Shown here: positions 27,581 through 36,445 of the stretch, piece after piece | Layout: each line of letters starts with the position of its first letter | Numbering within the stretch: the stretch's first letter is position 1 | Assembly: GCA_000949895.1 (NCBI GenBank) | Contig: JWIT01000014.1 | Coordinates: forward strand, 1 to 64,000 | Length of the DNA: 64,000 nt | Direction: 5' to 3' | Origin: Agrobacterium arsenijevicii | GTDB taxonomy: Bacteria > Pseudomonadota > Alphaproteobacteria > Rhizobiales > Rhizobiaceae | Program-made: the position numbers and the translations under genes | The notes under the pieces: generated by a model | Database searches by the model: none | Seen by the model: the letters and a program-made list of their open reading frames with translations, nothing else | What the model was told of the DNA's origin: nothing

Positions 27581-28873
27581 CTATGACTGCTGGAGAGCTT
27601 CCTTGCCGTCGACGCTATTCGACACGGTTTCGCCAGCAGTTTTGGTTTCTGGTAGGAAGAGCATCGTGATGCCCGCTCCCAGAAAGCCTATCGCGCAAAG
27701 ACCTATTCCCGTCGCCAAGCCATAGCGGCTGCCGATTTGCCCAAGGACGAACGGGGCGAAAGCCGAAATTCCTCGGCCAACGTTGAAACAAAACCCAGCT
27801 CCTGTTCCGCGAACCCGCGCGGGGTAAAGCTCAGGGAAATATGAACCGAATGGACCGGCGTAGGCGAAGAAGATTGCCAGAACCGGCCCCATCCAGAACA
27901 GGATGTTGTTGTCTTGGATGGAGGCGTAGATCGGCAGCATTATCGTCGCGCCAGTGAAGCAGACGAGTAGGGAAGTCCGACGGCCAATCTTGTCCGCAAG
28001 GAACCCGAAAATCTGGTATCCGATGAACATTCCTACGTTGAGCATGATGATGAAGGTCGTCATGTGGCTGGCATCCAACCCACGCTCCTGCACCAGGTAG
28101 GTCGGTAGCCAGGTGTTGGTCCCCCAGTAGCCAACGAGGGCGCAGCTCGCCGCGATCGTACCAAGGATCGTTTTCCGCCGAAGCTCTCCAGAGAAGATTT
28201 CCGCGACGGAGGCACGTTGTTTGGTCGCGGCGCGGGCGGCCTTCTTCTTCTCCTCAGCCCAAACCTGCGACTCTGGAACGAAGAAGAGAATGTAAATGAC
28301 GGTTATGATTGCCCCGCCGCCACATAAGAAGAGGATTCGCCATCCCCAGTTCGGCATGATCGCATGAGCAAGCACCGCTGCAATTCCAAAGCCGATCGGC
28401 CAAGCGCTCAACACGAACGAGATCACGCGCCCACGTAGGTGCTTCGGCCACGTCTCATTGATGAATGCTGCGGCAACACCCCACACACCACCGAGCCCGA
28501 GCCCGGCGACGAAGCGCAAGATCAGCATATCCGTCCAACCACGCGCTAGCGCAGCAGCGGCCGTAAACAGGCCGAAAACAAGAAGACTAAATATAAGCGC
28601 CTTTCTGCGTCCGTAGTTGTCTGAGTACCACCCGATGACGACGCTGCTGAGACCGACGCCAATCATCCCAGCTGTCCCCAAGAGACCGGCGTCCGCAAGC
28701 GTCAGGTTCCACTCCTTGATGATGAGCGGCAGTGCGAGTGCCAACAGCATGAAATCCATCGCATCGAAGGCGTAGCTGGCAAATGATGCCGCCATGACGT
28801 GCCACCTGCTCGATGCACCGATCGTATCAACTTGTTCATTAGTATTTCTCAAGGCGAAGACCTCCCGTTCCAT
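27581..28873 (-). CDS. MFS transporter, aromatic-acid/organic-acid symporter type
   Basis: A 430-residue major-facilitator protein with 12 predicted helices. The conserved loop 2-3 motif is GWYSDNYGRRKALIFSLLVF and the loop 8-9 counterpart GFLADKIGRRTSLLVCF. The DAMDFMLLALALPLI helix 1, containing acidic residues, and RFVAGLGLGGVWGVAAAFIN resemble aromatic-acid:H+ symporters (AAHS/sialate group). It is 13 bp downstream of livM and probably cotranscribed. A role in uptake of phenolic acid or phloroglucinol is inferred from context. Confidence 0.88.
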   Translation of the reverse strand: MEREVFALRNTNEQVDTIGASSRWHVMAASFASYAFDAMDFMLLALALPLIIKEWNLTLADAGLLGTAGMIGVGLSSVVIGWYSDNYGRRKALIFSLLVFGLFTAAAALARGWTDMLILRFVAGLGLGGVWGVAAAFINETWPKHLRGRVISFVLSAWPIGFGIAAVLAHAIMPNWGWRILFLCGGGAIITVIYILFFVPESQVWAEEKKKAARAATKQRASVAEIFSGELRRKTILGTIAASCALVGYWGTNTWLPTYLVQERGLDASHMTTFIIMLNVGMFIGYQIFGFLADKIGRRTSLLVCFTGATIMLPIYASIQDNNILFWMGPVLAIFFAYAGPFGSYFPELYPARVRGTGAGFCFNVGRGISAFAPFVLGQIGSRYGLATGIGLCAIGFLGAGITMLFLPETKTAGETVSNSVDGKEALQQS

Positions 28874-28886
28874 GGCCCAAAAATTG

Positions 28887-29888
28887 CTATTGAAAGACGA
28901 CGCGGCGGCGAATTGGCACGAGAGAGATCCCGGCTCGTTCGCTTATGATCCCCCAGATTCCTCGGGGTGCCTTCAGCATGATCACGATTGCCAATGCCCC
29001 CAGGATCATCAGATAAGTCGTACCCAGGTCGGCCAGCGTTTCGCGCAACAGGAAGAAAACGACGGTGCCGATGATCGGCCCTTCTATAGTACCAATGCCG
29101 CCGATAACCGCGATGAAGATCACGTAAGCTGTCCAGTCATTCACGCTGAACGCGGCATCAGGAGAGATGCGCAATTTCTGCAGGAAGATGAACGAACCAA
29201 CCATGGTCGTGAGACCAGCTACGCTGACATAGACCGTCATTTTCGTCAGCCAGGCATTGATGCCCAGGCTTTCCGAAGCGATCTCGCTATCCCTCAGTCC
29301 CGTGAGCGCCAGGCCCATCTTTGATCGGAGCAACAGGACAACGAAGAGCAGTGCCACCACGGCAAGTGCCAGACCGGTCCAGTAAATAAAGATTTCCCGC
29401 CACTCTCTGCTACTCGCGATCCCCGTGATGATCGATGTGGGCAGGCTTGAACCCGATCCACCGCCGAGCGAGGATATCTGCGCGAACGAAAGCCGGAGCA
29501 CTTCGGCAAAGACCCAGCTGCCAATGGCAAAATACGCACCATGAAGGCGGAAGAGCAGCGTCCCAATCGGAGCGGCGATGATTGCGCCAAGCACGCCCGC
29601 AACGGGGATTGCCAGCAGAGGGTCCATTCCAAGGAAGATCGCCAAGGCGAAGAGCATGTAACCGCCAAACCCGACGAATGCCTGCTGGCCGACGGATACC
29701 AGTCCACAGTACCCGGCAAGCAGGTTCCAAAGGCTGGCAAGTGCCAGGAATGAGAACATCTCCCCAAGAAGGCGGATGTTGGCGCGGCCCGTGACCCACG
29801 GCGCGGCGACCAACGCAATCAACATGAGGCATGCGACAATCGAGGTTGCGCGACTGGCAGGGGTAAAGCGTTCAATTCGGAAGCTCAT
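28887..29888 (-). CDS. Liv-type ABC transporter permease (LivM-like)
   Basis: About 334 residues, BPD_transp_2 family, with roughly nine hydrophobic segments (YCGLVSVGQQAFVGFGGYML, GAIIAAPIGTLLFRLHGAYF) and the EAA-like loop GLRDSEIASESLGINAWLTK. It forms the membrane channel with the LivH-like protein. The ATG at 29888 is preferred; a TTG overlapping the livH stop lies three codons upstream. Such transporters carry branched-chain amino acids or, often, aromatic and phenolic acids. Confidence 0.9.
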   Translation of the reverse strand: MSFRIERFTPASRATSIVACLMLIALVAAPWVTGRANIRLLGEMFSFLALASLWNLLAGYCGLVSVGQQAFVGFGGYMLFALAIFLGMDPLLAIPVAGVLGAIIAAPIGTLLFRLHGAYFAIGSWVFAEVLRLSFAQISSLGGGSGSSLPTSIITGIASSREWREIFIYWTGLALAVVALLFVVLLLRSKMGLALTGLRDSEIASESLGINAWLTKMTVYVSVAGLTTMVGSFIFLQKLRISPDAAFSVNDWTAYVIFIAVIGGIGTIEGPIIGTVVFFLLRETLADLGTTYLMILGALAIVIMLKAPRGIWGIISERAGISLVPIRRRVVFQ

Positions 29889-29893
29889 GTCCG

Positions 29894-30757
29894 TCAATCC
29901 ATTCTGGGGAAAAGGCCGCGCGGGCTGAAGGCCAACACAACAAAGAAGACGATGTGACCTGCGAGGATTTGCCAGCCCGGCGAGATCTGAGCGCCGATGG
30001 CTTGGGCAACACCGAGCACTATCCCTCCGGCAAGCGTCCCCCAGAGGTTTCCGAGCCCACCGATGATGACGGCCTCGAAGCCAAAAATCAGCCTCGTTGG
30101 ACCAGACGAAGGGTCGAAATTTGTGCGGATGGCGAGGAAGATCCCAGCGATAGCGACGACGCCCAGTGAAAGAGCCATGGCCATTCCGAAGATGTGGCGA
30201 CGGTCAATCATCATCAGCTGTGCTACTTCGCCGTCGTCGGATGTCGCACGGAACGCGCGGCCGAGTGAGGTGTGGAAGAACACCCGGTCTAGACCAAAGA
30301 TCACTAAGATCGAGACGACGAACATCAGCAGCGGAAGCATGCCGATTGTAAGCCCGGAGAACACCTCGAAGCTCGCTGTTTCCAATGGACCGGCTGGCAA
30401 CCGCCGACTATCCGCCGTGAAACCGAGCAGCAACCCGTTCTGCAAGAGCACTGATATGCCGAACGTCACCAGCAGGGGCGAGAGAAGGTCTTTGCCAATC
30501 GTGGGATTGAGCAGGAACCGCTGCAGGAGATATCCGATCAGAGCCATGATCGGGACGACAAGCAAGGCCGAAGCCAAGGGATGTAGCCCCGTTGTCTGAA
30601 CGATGACCAAGGCAACGTAAGCGGCCAATACGATGAGGTCGCCGTGCGCGATGTTGACCAGACGCATGACGCCGAAGATCAGCGAAAGACCCGCAGCGAA
30701 CAAAGCGTAAAGGCCGCCCAGCAAAATACCTTGAACAATTGCGTTGATCCAATCCAT
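29894..30757 (-). CDS. Liv-type ABC transporter permease (LivH-like)
   Basis: A 287-residue inner-membrane permease with 7-8 hydrophobic segments: the N-terminal QGILLGGLYALFAAGLSLIF, VNIAHGDLIVLAAYVALV and the loop RATSDDGEVAQLMMIDRRHI that docks the ATPase. It lies between the LivF and LivM-like genes with gaps of 5 bp, part of one transcript. The substrate is presumably that of the two adjacent binding proteins. Confidence 0.9.
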   Translation of the reverse strand: MDWINAIVQGILLGGLYALFAAGLSLIFGVMRLVNIAHGDLIVLAAYVALVIVQTTGLHPLASALLVVPIMALIGYLLQRFLLNPTIGKDLLSPLLVTFGISVLLQNGLLLGFTADSRRLPAGPLETASFEVFSGLTIGMLPLLMFVVSILVIFGLDRVFFHTSLGRAFRATSDDGEVAQLMMIDRRHIFGMAMALSLGVVAIAGIFLAIRTNFDPSSGPTRLIFGFEAVIIGGLGNLWGTLAGGIVLGVAQAIGAQISPGWQILAGHIVFFVVLAFSPRGLFPRMD

Positions 30758-30762
30758 GGCGA

Positions 30763-31467
30763 TCAGGTCCCGAAGTAGGCAGCCGTGACTTCGGCTCTGC
30801 TGAATTGAGACGGTTCGCCCGCAAGAGAGACTTTCCCCTCTTGCATGCAGACGAAGCGATGAGCGACGGAGAGTGCTCGGGAAACATCCTGCTCGACCAG
30901 GATCGCCGATACGCCACTTTCCACGATGGCTGGAAGCACCGCGTAGATGTCTTTAATAACCACCGGAGCGAGACCGAGCGAAATTTCGTCAAAGAGGATG
31001 ACCTCAGGGTTGGCCATCAAGGCTCGCCCAATTGCCACCATCTGCTGCTGGCCCCCGGACAAAGCCGTACCAGGATTTTTCCGTCGCTCCGCGAGGATTG
31101 GAAATAGAGAATAGATGCGGTCGAGGGACCACTTTCCTTTTTGTGCCCGTTCGCCACCAATCACGAGATTTTCCTCCACGGTCAGCGATCGGAACAGGCG
31201 TCGACCTTCCGGCACGAGGGCAATTCCCCCACGGGCAATCTTGTCGGGCCGCTGGCCACCGATCTCTTTGCCGTGCAGACGAACCATTTCACTGCGGCAG
31301 GGCACGAGGCCTGTGATTGCCTTCAAGAGCGTGCTCTTGCCTGCGCCGTTTGCGCCGATGAGTGCCAGCACTTCTCCACGAGACAGGGTCAGGTCGACAC
31401 CGAACAATGCCTGGAAGTCGCCATATCCGGCCCGCAATGAGTGGGTAGACAGAAGGACGTCAGGCAT
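30763..31467 (-). CDS. Liv-type ABC transporter ATP-binding protein (LivF-like)
   Basis: A 234-residue ATPase: Walker A GANGAGKSTLLKAITG, signature LSGGQQQMVAIGRAL and Walker B PEVILFDEISLGLAPVV. The second acidic position is Glu in DEISLGL, as in many LivF proteins. The start at 31467 overlaps the end of the LivG-like gene by 8 bp; the frame open further upstream lies inside that gene and is not coding. Confidence 0.92.
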   Translation of the reverse strand: MPDVLLSTHSLRAGYGDFQALFGVDLTLSRGEVLALIGANGAGKSTLLKAITGLVPCRSEMVRLHGKEIGGQRPDKIARGGIALVPEGRRLFRSLTVEENLVIGGERAQKGKWSLDRIYSLFPILAERRKNPGTALSGGQQQMVAIGRALMANPEVILFDEISLGLAPVVIKDIYAVLPAIVESGVSAILVEQDVSRALSVAHRFVCMQEGKVSLAGEPSQFSRAEVTAAYFGT

Positions 31468-32194
31468 GAGCAACCTCCCCTTCGATCCCCATGTAAATCG
31501 CTGCAACCTGAGGGTCTGCCATCGTGGCGGCTGGATCACCGTCTGCAATCTTGCGGCCGAAATCGATGACTGCGATCCGGTCGACCACCGCCAGCAGCGC
31601 GTGAACAACGTGTTCTATCCAGATAATAGAGACGCCTTCCTTGCGGACGCTCTTGATGGCCGCGACGAGTTCAACGCATTCCGGCTCTGTCAGACCACCA
31701 GCGATCTCGTCCAGCAGAAGTAGCTTCGGCGAACTTGCGAGCGCCCTGGCCATTTCCAGTCGCTTGCGTTCCAAGAGTGTCAGTTGACCGGCAAGCGTAT
31801 TTGCCTTTTTCGCCAGGCCTGTCAGTTCGAGGACCTCCACCGCCTTTGCAGCTCCAGCTGCCTCAGTCGAGCGACCTCCAAAAGTGGCCCCCACCAGTAC
31901 ATTCTCGTAGGTTGTCATGCCGACAAATGGGTGGGGTATCTGGAAAGAGCGCCCAATGCCGCGATGACACCGGCTGCGCGCCGGTACTCGCGTTACGTCG
32001 GAGCCGTCAAAGTGTATCGTCCCGCTGTCGGGCAACGTTGTGCCCGCGATCAGGTTGAAGAGCGTCGTCTTACCCGCGCCGTTGGGACCAATAATTCCCA
32101 CGGCCTCGCCCGCATCGACTGACAATGACACCTTGTCGGTGACTTGTAGGGCGCCATACCGCTTGCTGACCGTGTCCAGTTCTATGATTGGCAT
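31460..32194 (-). CDS. Liv-type ABC transporter ATP-binding protein (LivG-like)
   Basis: A 244-residue ATPase with Walker A GPNGAGKTTLFNLIAGTTLP, the LivG-typical GIGRSFQIPHPFVGMTTYEN, a signature region with LTLLERKRLEMARALA and Walker B KLLLLDEIAGGLTEPE. The start MPIIELDTV at 32194 gives the family's normal N-terminus; the frame extends 48 bp upstream without support. It precedes LivF, and follows the binding-protein gene at 32245. Confidence 0.92.
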   Translation of the reverse strand: MPIIELDTVSKRYGALQVTDKVSLSVDAGEAVGIIGPNGAGKTTLFNLIAGTTLPDSGTIHFDGSDVTRVPARSRCHRGIGRSFQIPHPFVGMTTYENVLVGATFGGRSTEAAGAAKAVEVLELTGLAKKANTLAGQLTLLERKRLEMARALASSPKLLLLDEIAGGLTEPECVELVAAIKSVRKEGVSIIWIEHVVHALLAVVDRIAVIDFGRKIADGDPAATMADPQVAAIYMGIEGEVAHA

Positions 32195-32244
32195 CGTGTA
32201 CTCTCGATTTGGGGCTGCCCCGCCGAGCAGCCCTGCAAGCAAGC

Positions 32245-33531
32245 TCAGAGGAGTTTGAGTTCTCCGCCAACCGGGATTTCTGGTGCTGTCTTATTGGTCG
32301 TGATCACCAGCTCCGCCTTCCCGTTCACATTCTGCCATTGGCCAGCGACGAGAGGAGTTTTCGTCACGTTTTTGACTGGGCCCTTGGACCAATCCACCGG
32401 GCCAACAATCGTCTTCAAGTTTGTTGTCTTGATCGCATCAATGATGGCCGCAGGGTCCTCAAGATCGGCGGTTCTCTTGACTACATCTATGACTACTTCG
32501 AAGAGAGCGTGCTTGAAGCCGATGGGCTGCGTCCACGGGCGGTTGGTGGCTTTTACAAACCCTTCTGCAAGGTCCTTTGAGCTTTCACCCGTGAGACTGG
32601 AAGAGAACGGATGATTGGGCGACCACCAGATTTCCGACGAAAGTCCGATCCCGCGTTCTCCGAGAGAGGCAATTACTGAAGGGAACAGTAACGCCTTGCC
32701 GATGGTGACGATCTTGGGCTTGAGGCCTTGCTGAGCGGCCTGGCTCCAGAACGTCGCGAAGTCGGGCGGGATCATGTTTCCGGTAACGATCTCTACACCA
32801 GCCGCCTTGAACGCGGAAATTTGCGCCGAGAAGTCGTCCGACATTGGCTGATATCGGCCCGGATCGGTCAACGCATATCCAGCTTCCTTAAGCGGCTTGG
32901 GGAAGCCGCGTTCCGGGTCGCCCCATGCGTTGCCGTCGGCATCGTTCGGGAACAATCCCCCGACTTTTTTCGCAACATTGGGATTGTCCCAGAGAGAAAG
33001 GAACGCGCCAATGACGTCTTCCAGCCCCCAGAAGAAATGGTAGGTGGACTCGAAGCCTTTGTCCGGAACACCATTGCGGCCAAAGAAGTAGGGCTGCCAC
33101 GGGCAGTCAGTCGTGATGCAAGGTGTGCCGTTGGCCTCTGCTTGGTCAGAGACTGGATTGACGGTATCCGGCGTCGAGGCGGCGACGATAATGTCCACCT
33201 CGTCTTTTAAGATAAGATCGGCTGCCACTTCCGCAGCACGGTTCGGGTTCGACTGGCTGTCTTTCGAAATAACTTCGATAGCCCAGGACTTCCCATTGTT
33301 GTCGACGCTGGAAAGGGACTTCTTGATCCCATTGAGAATGTAGTCATTTGCCTCGGCAAATCCGGCCAAAGGCCCGGTGACGGGGCTGACGTGACCGACT
33401 TTGATTGTCGGCGTGTCTGCGTAGGCCCGCGTGAAGCGCAAGATTGCAGGTGCCGCAACTAGCCCCAGACTGGACTGCAGCACTATCCGGCGTGTGATAC
33501 TTTTTGTTCCGGTGGTGTCATTCGAACCCAT
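32245..33531 (-). CDS. Liv-type ABC substrate-binding protein, copy 1
   Basis: A 428-residue periplasmic binding protein of the LivK/Peripla_BP_6 type. The N-terminus SITRRIVLQSSLGLVAAPAI, ending near AYA-DTPTI, is a signal peptide with twin Arg. It is about 60% alike by eye to the protein at 34234-35493 (VISKDSQSNPNRAAEVAADL, LFPNDADGNAWGDPERGFPK, TGNMIPPDFATFWSQAAQQG, KTTNLKTIVGPVDWSKGPVK), so the two arose by duplication with a PhlG-like gene between them. The 'SNP' and 'GPVDW' features recur in aromatic-compound binding proteins of this class. Confidence 0.9.
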   Translation of the reverse strand: MGSNDTTGTKSITRRIVLQSSLGLVAAPAILRFTRAYADTPTIKVGHVSPVTGPLAGFAEANDYILNGIKKSLSSVDNNGKSWAIEVISKDSQSNPNRAAEVAADLILKDEVDIIVAASTPDTVNPVSDQAEANGTPCITTDCPWQPYFFGRNGVPDKGFESTYHFFWGLEDVIGAFLSLWDNPNVAKKVGGLFPNDADGNAWGDPERGFPKPLKEAGYALTDPGRYQPMSDDFSAQISAFKAAGVEIVTGNMIPPDFATFWSQAAQQGLKPKIVTIGKALLFPSVIASLGERGIGLSSEIWWSPNHPFSSSLTGESSKDLAEGFVKATNRPWTQPIGFKHALFEVVIDVVKRTADLEDPAAIIDAIKTTNLKTIVGPVDWSKGPVKNVTKTPLVAGQWQNVNGKAELVITTNKTAPEIPVGGELKLL

Positions 33532-33560
33532 AATATCCTCCCAGAAAAGTTCGATTGAAG

Positions 33561-34223
33561 TTAGAGCGTGACGTCCTGCGTGACCTGCCGGTAGAGAATT
33601 GGCAGCAGCTCGCCGAGATATCCCATCTCCTCCGTGGCGTGCTGATGCAGGCCTCGCGCCAGATCGTCGGTGACCAGCTCGCGCCGTATTCCCGCCTTCT
33701 GCTCCTCCGAGAACGGATGGTCCGGATCGCGGCTCTCGACATGGCCAAGAAAGAATCGAGAGCGCATTTCGCAGCCGTAAGCGGTGTTGCGAACGAAGTG
33801 CGTCATCCGACCGAGGTTTACAGGCTTCTCAAGGCTTCCGATGCGTGCGCAAACGGCCGTTCCGTCGAAGGCTGCGTACCGAGCCTTATCGAAGAATTCG
33901 GTGGGATCGCGGAAGTTGATCCTGAGCTTGAACAAGGGGCCGTCATCACCGCCGAGATATTCGTGAACCAGATGACTGGAGCCAATGTAGCTTCCGAACT
34001 GGCGTTCCTCCCAGTCGCTGAAGACGTGATCGCGCGGATGCCACAGCTTGTACTGATCGGTACCCCCGAGCCAACCGAACCACCAGTCCACCATCTTCGC
34101 CTTGCAGCGCGGCATGCGGGTGTAAGCGCACACCGTTTTGAACCCGTCCTCGTAGTCGACGACGCCGGACTCAGTCTTCAGATAGCCTTTATTCAGTAGG
34201 TCGTTAGCGTTTTCAAACCGCAT
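33561..34223 (-). CDS. PhlG / phloretin hydrolase-like C-C hydrolase
   Basis: A 220-residue protein of the DAPG-hydrolase (PhlG) family, which includes 2,4-diacetylphloroglucinol hydrolase and phloretin hydrolase: zinc enzymes that hydrolyse the C-C bond between an acyl group and a phloroglucinol ring. Visible features are KMVDWWFGWL, YKLWHPRDH (His62, His66), HLVHEYLGG (Glu88) and the zinc motif HxxxE in LHQHATEEMGYLGELLPILY (His195, Glu199). No signal peptide is seen, so it acts in the cytoplasm. It is 11 bp from the binding-protein gene upstream and 29 bp from the one downstream. The exact acyl-phloroglucinol substrate is unknown; naringenin-chalcone- or phloretin-like compounds are candidates. 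Confidence 0.8.
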   Translation of the reverse strand: MRFENANDLLNKGYLKTESGVVDYEDGFKTVCAYTRMPRCKAKMVDWWFGWLGGTDQYKLWHPRDHVFSDWEERQFGSYIGSSHLVHEYLGGDDGPLFKLRINFRDPTEFFDKARYAAFDGTAVCARIGSLEKPVNLGRMTHFVRNTAYGCEMRSRFFLGHVESRDPDHPFSEEQKAGIRRELVTDDLARGLHQHATEEMGYLGELLPILYRQVTQDVTL

Positions 34224-34233
34224 AATCTTCTCC

Positions 34234-35493
34234 TCAGGCTACCGGACGGAGCTTATCGGCGACGGGTATTGCAGCCCCCGTCGGATTGGCGCAGATGGCG
34301 ATGTCGAACTTTCCGCCAGCCTGACGCCATTGACCGCCGACAATTGGGACTTTCGCGACGTTTTTGATGCCGGATGCCGACCAATCAACGGTACCTAACA
34401 AGGTATCTGCCCTGGTTGCTTTGATCGCCTCTATCACCGAACCTGCGTCACGCGGGTCACTGGCCCGCTTCAGCACGTCTACAGCGACGTCCAGAAGCGC
34501 GTGCTTGAGACCAACTGCCTGTGTCCATTGCCTGCCGGTCGCCTTTTGCCATTCCGCCGCCACCGACGACGACGTGTCGCCCGTCGTAGCCGACCGAAAA
34601 GGATAGCTTGGATGCCAGGCCACCTCCGTCGACAATCCGTCAGCAGTCGGACCGATCGCCTCCAGCGTGGTTGGCAGCAGCAGAGCCTTTCCAATCGAAG
34701 CAATTTTCGGCTGGAAGCCTTGCTGTTTGGCCTGGCTCCAAAATGCGAAGAACTCCGGAGGGATCATCGTCGCAGCGACGATATCTACCCCTTCGGACTT
34801 CATCTTGGTGATCTGGGCCGTGAAGTCTTCAGCCATGGGCGTATAGCGCCCAGTGTCGACGACTGTGTACCCTCCTTGTGTCAGTGCGGGCGGGAAGCCA
34901 AATTTAGCGTCTCCCCAGGCATTGCCATCCGCATCATTGGGGAAAAGCAAGCCGACCTTCTTGTTGGTTTCGATGGTCCCCCACAGCCCGATGTAGGCAG
35001 CGATGACGTCCTCCAAACCGAAGGCAAAGAGGTAGCCCCAGTCGAAGCCCTTGTCCGGCGTGCTATTCCGGCCGAAGACGAAGGGCTGCCACGGGCACGC
35101 TGTCCCTATCATCGGTATTCCGTTCAGCTCCGCTTGATCTGCAACCGGAACGACGGTGTCTGGACCACCAGCGGTGATCAGCAGGCTGACTTCGTCCTTC
35201 AGGGCCAGTTGATTGGCGAGTTCCGACGCTCGGCTCGGGTTTGACTGACTGTCCTTGATAAGGATTTCGATCGGGCGACCATTCGCGCCTTGCTCCAGCG
35301 CGGATTTGAAGCGTTGAAGGAGAAAACGATCCGGTTCACCAAAAAACGCCAACGGACCGGTTTGCGGCGTGACAAAGCCTACGCGTATGGGTTCCCCTGC
35401 GGCAAATGCAGGTCCCTTTATCAGCGCAGGTGCGGCGACCGCGAGTGCAGTAGCCTTTAAAAACCGTCTTCGATTAAACCCCATGATTTTCAT
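34234..35493 (-). CDS. Liv-type ABC substrate-binding protein, copy 2
   Basis: A 419-residue Peripla_BP_6 protein, paralogue of the gene at 32245. It has a canonical Tat-type signal, NRRRFLKATALAVAAPALIK, ending at AFA-AGEPI. Body motifs match copy 1 (ILIKDSQSNPSRASELANQL, LFPNDADGNAWGDAKFGFPP, AATMIPPEFFAFWSQAKQQG, DTLLGTVDWSASGIKNVAKV). The start at 35493 is preceded by GGGAGGAGG; the frame upstream is not coding. Two binding proteins for one LivGFHM set suggest two related ligands, for example phloroglucinol and an acylated precursor. Confidence 0.9.
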   Translation of the reverse strand: MKIMGFNRRRFLKATALAVAAPALIKGPAFAAGEPIRVGFVTPQTGPLAFFGEPDRFLLQRFKSALEQGANGRPIEILIKDSQSNPSRASELANQLALKDEVSLLITAGGPDTVVPVADQAELNGIPMIGTACPWQPFVFGRNSTPDKGFDWGYLFAFGLEDVIAAYIGLWGTIETNKKVGLLFPNDADGNAWGDAKFGFPPALTQGGYTVVDTGRYTPMAEDFTAQITKMKSEGVDIVAATMIPPEFFAFWSQAKQQGFQPKIASIGKALLLPTTLEAIGPTADGLSTEVAWHPSYPFRSATTGDTSSSVAAEWQKATGRQWTQAVGLKHALLDVAVDVLKRASDPRDAGSVIEAIKATRADTLLGTVDWSASGIKNVAKVPIVGGQWRQAGGKFDIAICANPTGAAIPVADKLRPVA

Positions 35494-35533
35494 AGTCGGC
35501 CTCCTCCCAAAGGCTTGGTGTATCGCTGGCTTC

Positions 35534-36445
35534 CTATTCGACCGGTTTGAAGTTCCTGAGATATTGCGACACGCGTGTTCTAAGCGCGGCGGCATCGTCC
35601 TCTGTCCAAGCTCGAAACCCTTCACCAGATTTCATCCCAAGCCGCCCGCTCTCAACCAGCTTTCGAAGGTAAGGCGATGGACCAGGGTCGCGATTGAGGT
35701 GTTCGAGCACGACGTTATGGATGTCGAGTGTCAGATCAGTTCCAACGAGATCGGCGTTTTCCAATGGCCCCAGTACCGCCAACCGCCGTCCGAAGCTTGA
35801 TTTGACAACAGTGTCGACGGTCTCGGCGTCAGCGATACCCTCGGCTACAATGGCTATCGCTTCCCGCCACAGTGCATGCTGCAACCGGTTCCCCACGAAG
35901 CCTGGAACATCCTTTTTAACGTGGACCGGCGTCTTGCCGACCGATGCCAAAAGATCAATCATCTCGGCGACGGTGTGAGGGTCGGTGTTTGCCGTACCCA
36001 CCACTTCGACGAGCGGTACGAGAAATGGCGGGTTCCACCAATGCGTTCCGAGTATGCGCTCGCCCGTTTCCAATCCGGCTGCGATGTCGGTGATTGGAAT
36101 GACCGATGTATTTGAGGCGAGAGTGGCATGCTTGGGCGACAGGCGCACAAGATCAGCGAATATTGAGCGCTTCAGCTCCAGCTTCTCGGGCGCAGCCTCG
36201 ACGACTACGTCAGCATCGATCACTGCATCTGCCAGCACAGCATGACCCGTGACAAGGTCCTGCGCTCCATCCGGCAAGCCAAGGTCGAAAAGGTTCTTCG
36301 CAATCCGAGAGCGGAGAGTGTCGAGAGCCGGTTGATGGGCATCGAACACCGCTACGCTGTGACCTGCGACTGCAAAGACCTGGGCGATGCCGTGGCCCAT
36401 GAGCCCTGCCCCGATCACCGCAATTTTCTTTTTATCTGACATCAT
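35534..36445 (-). CDS. 3-hydroxyacyl-CoA-dehydrogenase-like NAD enzyme, candidate 3-hydroxy-5-oxohexanoate dehydrogenase
   Basis: A 303-residue enzyme of the 3-hydroxyacyl-CoA dehydrogenase fold: Rossmann motif IAVIGAGLMGHGIAQVFAVA, the catalytic His/Glu pair 12 residues apart in GTHWWNPPFLVPLVEVVG, and a C-terminal helical domain (FGRRLAVLGPLENADLVGTD). Short members act on free 3-hydroxy acids (carnitine, gulonate, 3-hydroxy-5-oxohexanoate) as well as CoA esters. With reductase-, cyclohydrolase- and BKACE-like genes in the same operon, oxidation of 3-hydroxy-5-oxohexanoate to triacetate is the best-fitting role. Its start overlaps the stop of the SDR gene. Confidence 0.88.
   Translation of the reverse strand: MMSDKKKIAVIGAGLMGHGIAQVFAVAGHSVAVFDAHQPALDTLRSRIAKNLFDLGLPDGAQDLVTGHAVLADAVIDADVVVEAAPEKLELKRSIFADLVRLSPKHATLASNTSVIPITDIAAGLETGERILGTHWWNPPFLVPLVEVVGTANTDPHTVAEMIDLLASVGKTPVHVKKDVPGFVGNRLQHALWREAIAIVAEGIADAETVDTVVKSSFGRRLAVLGPLENADLVGTDLTLDIHNVVLEHLNRDPGPSPYLRKLVESGRLGMKSGEGFRAWTEDDAAALRTRVSQYLRNFKPVE

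Noticed and set aside
26559-36445. Carnitine degradation as the role of the BKACE and hydroxyacyl-CoA-dehydrogenase-like genes
   Set aside because: Carnitine routes use these two families but also a betainyl-CoA thioesterase and glycine-betaine genes, none of which are here; the cyclase, SDR and PhlG-like genes fit phloroglucinol better. It is not fully excluded.
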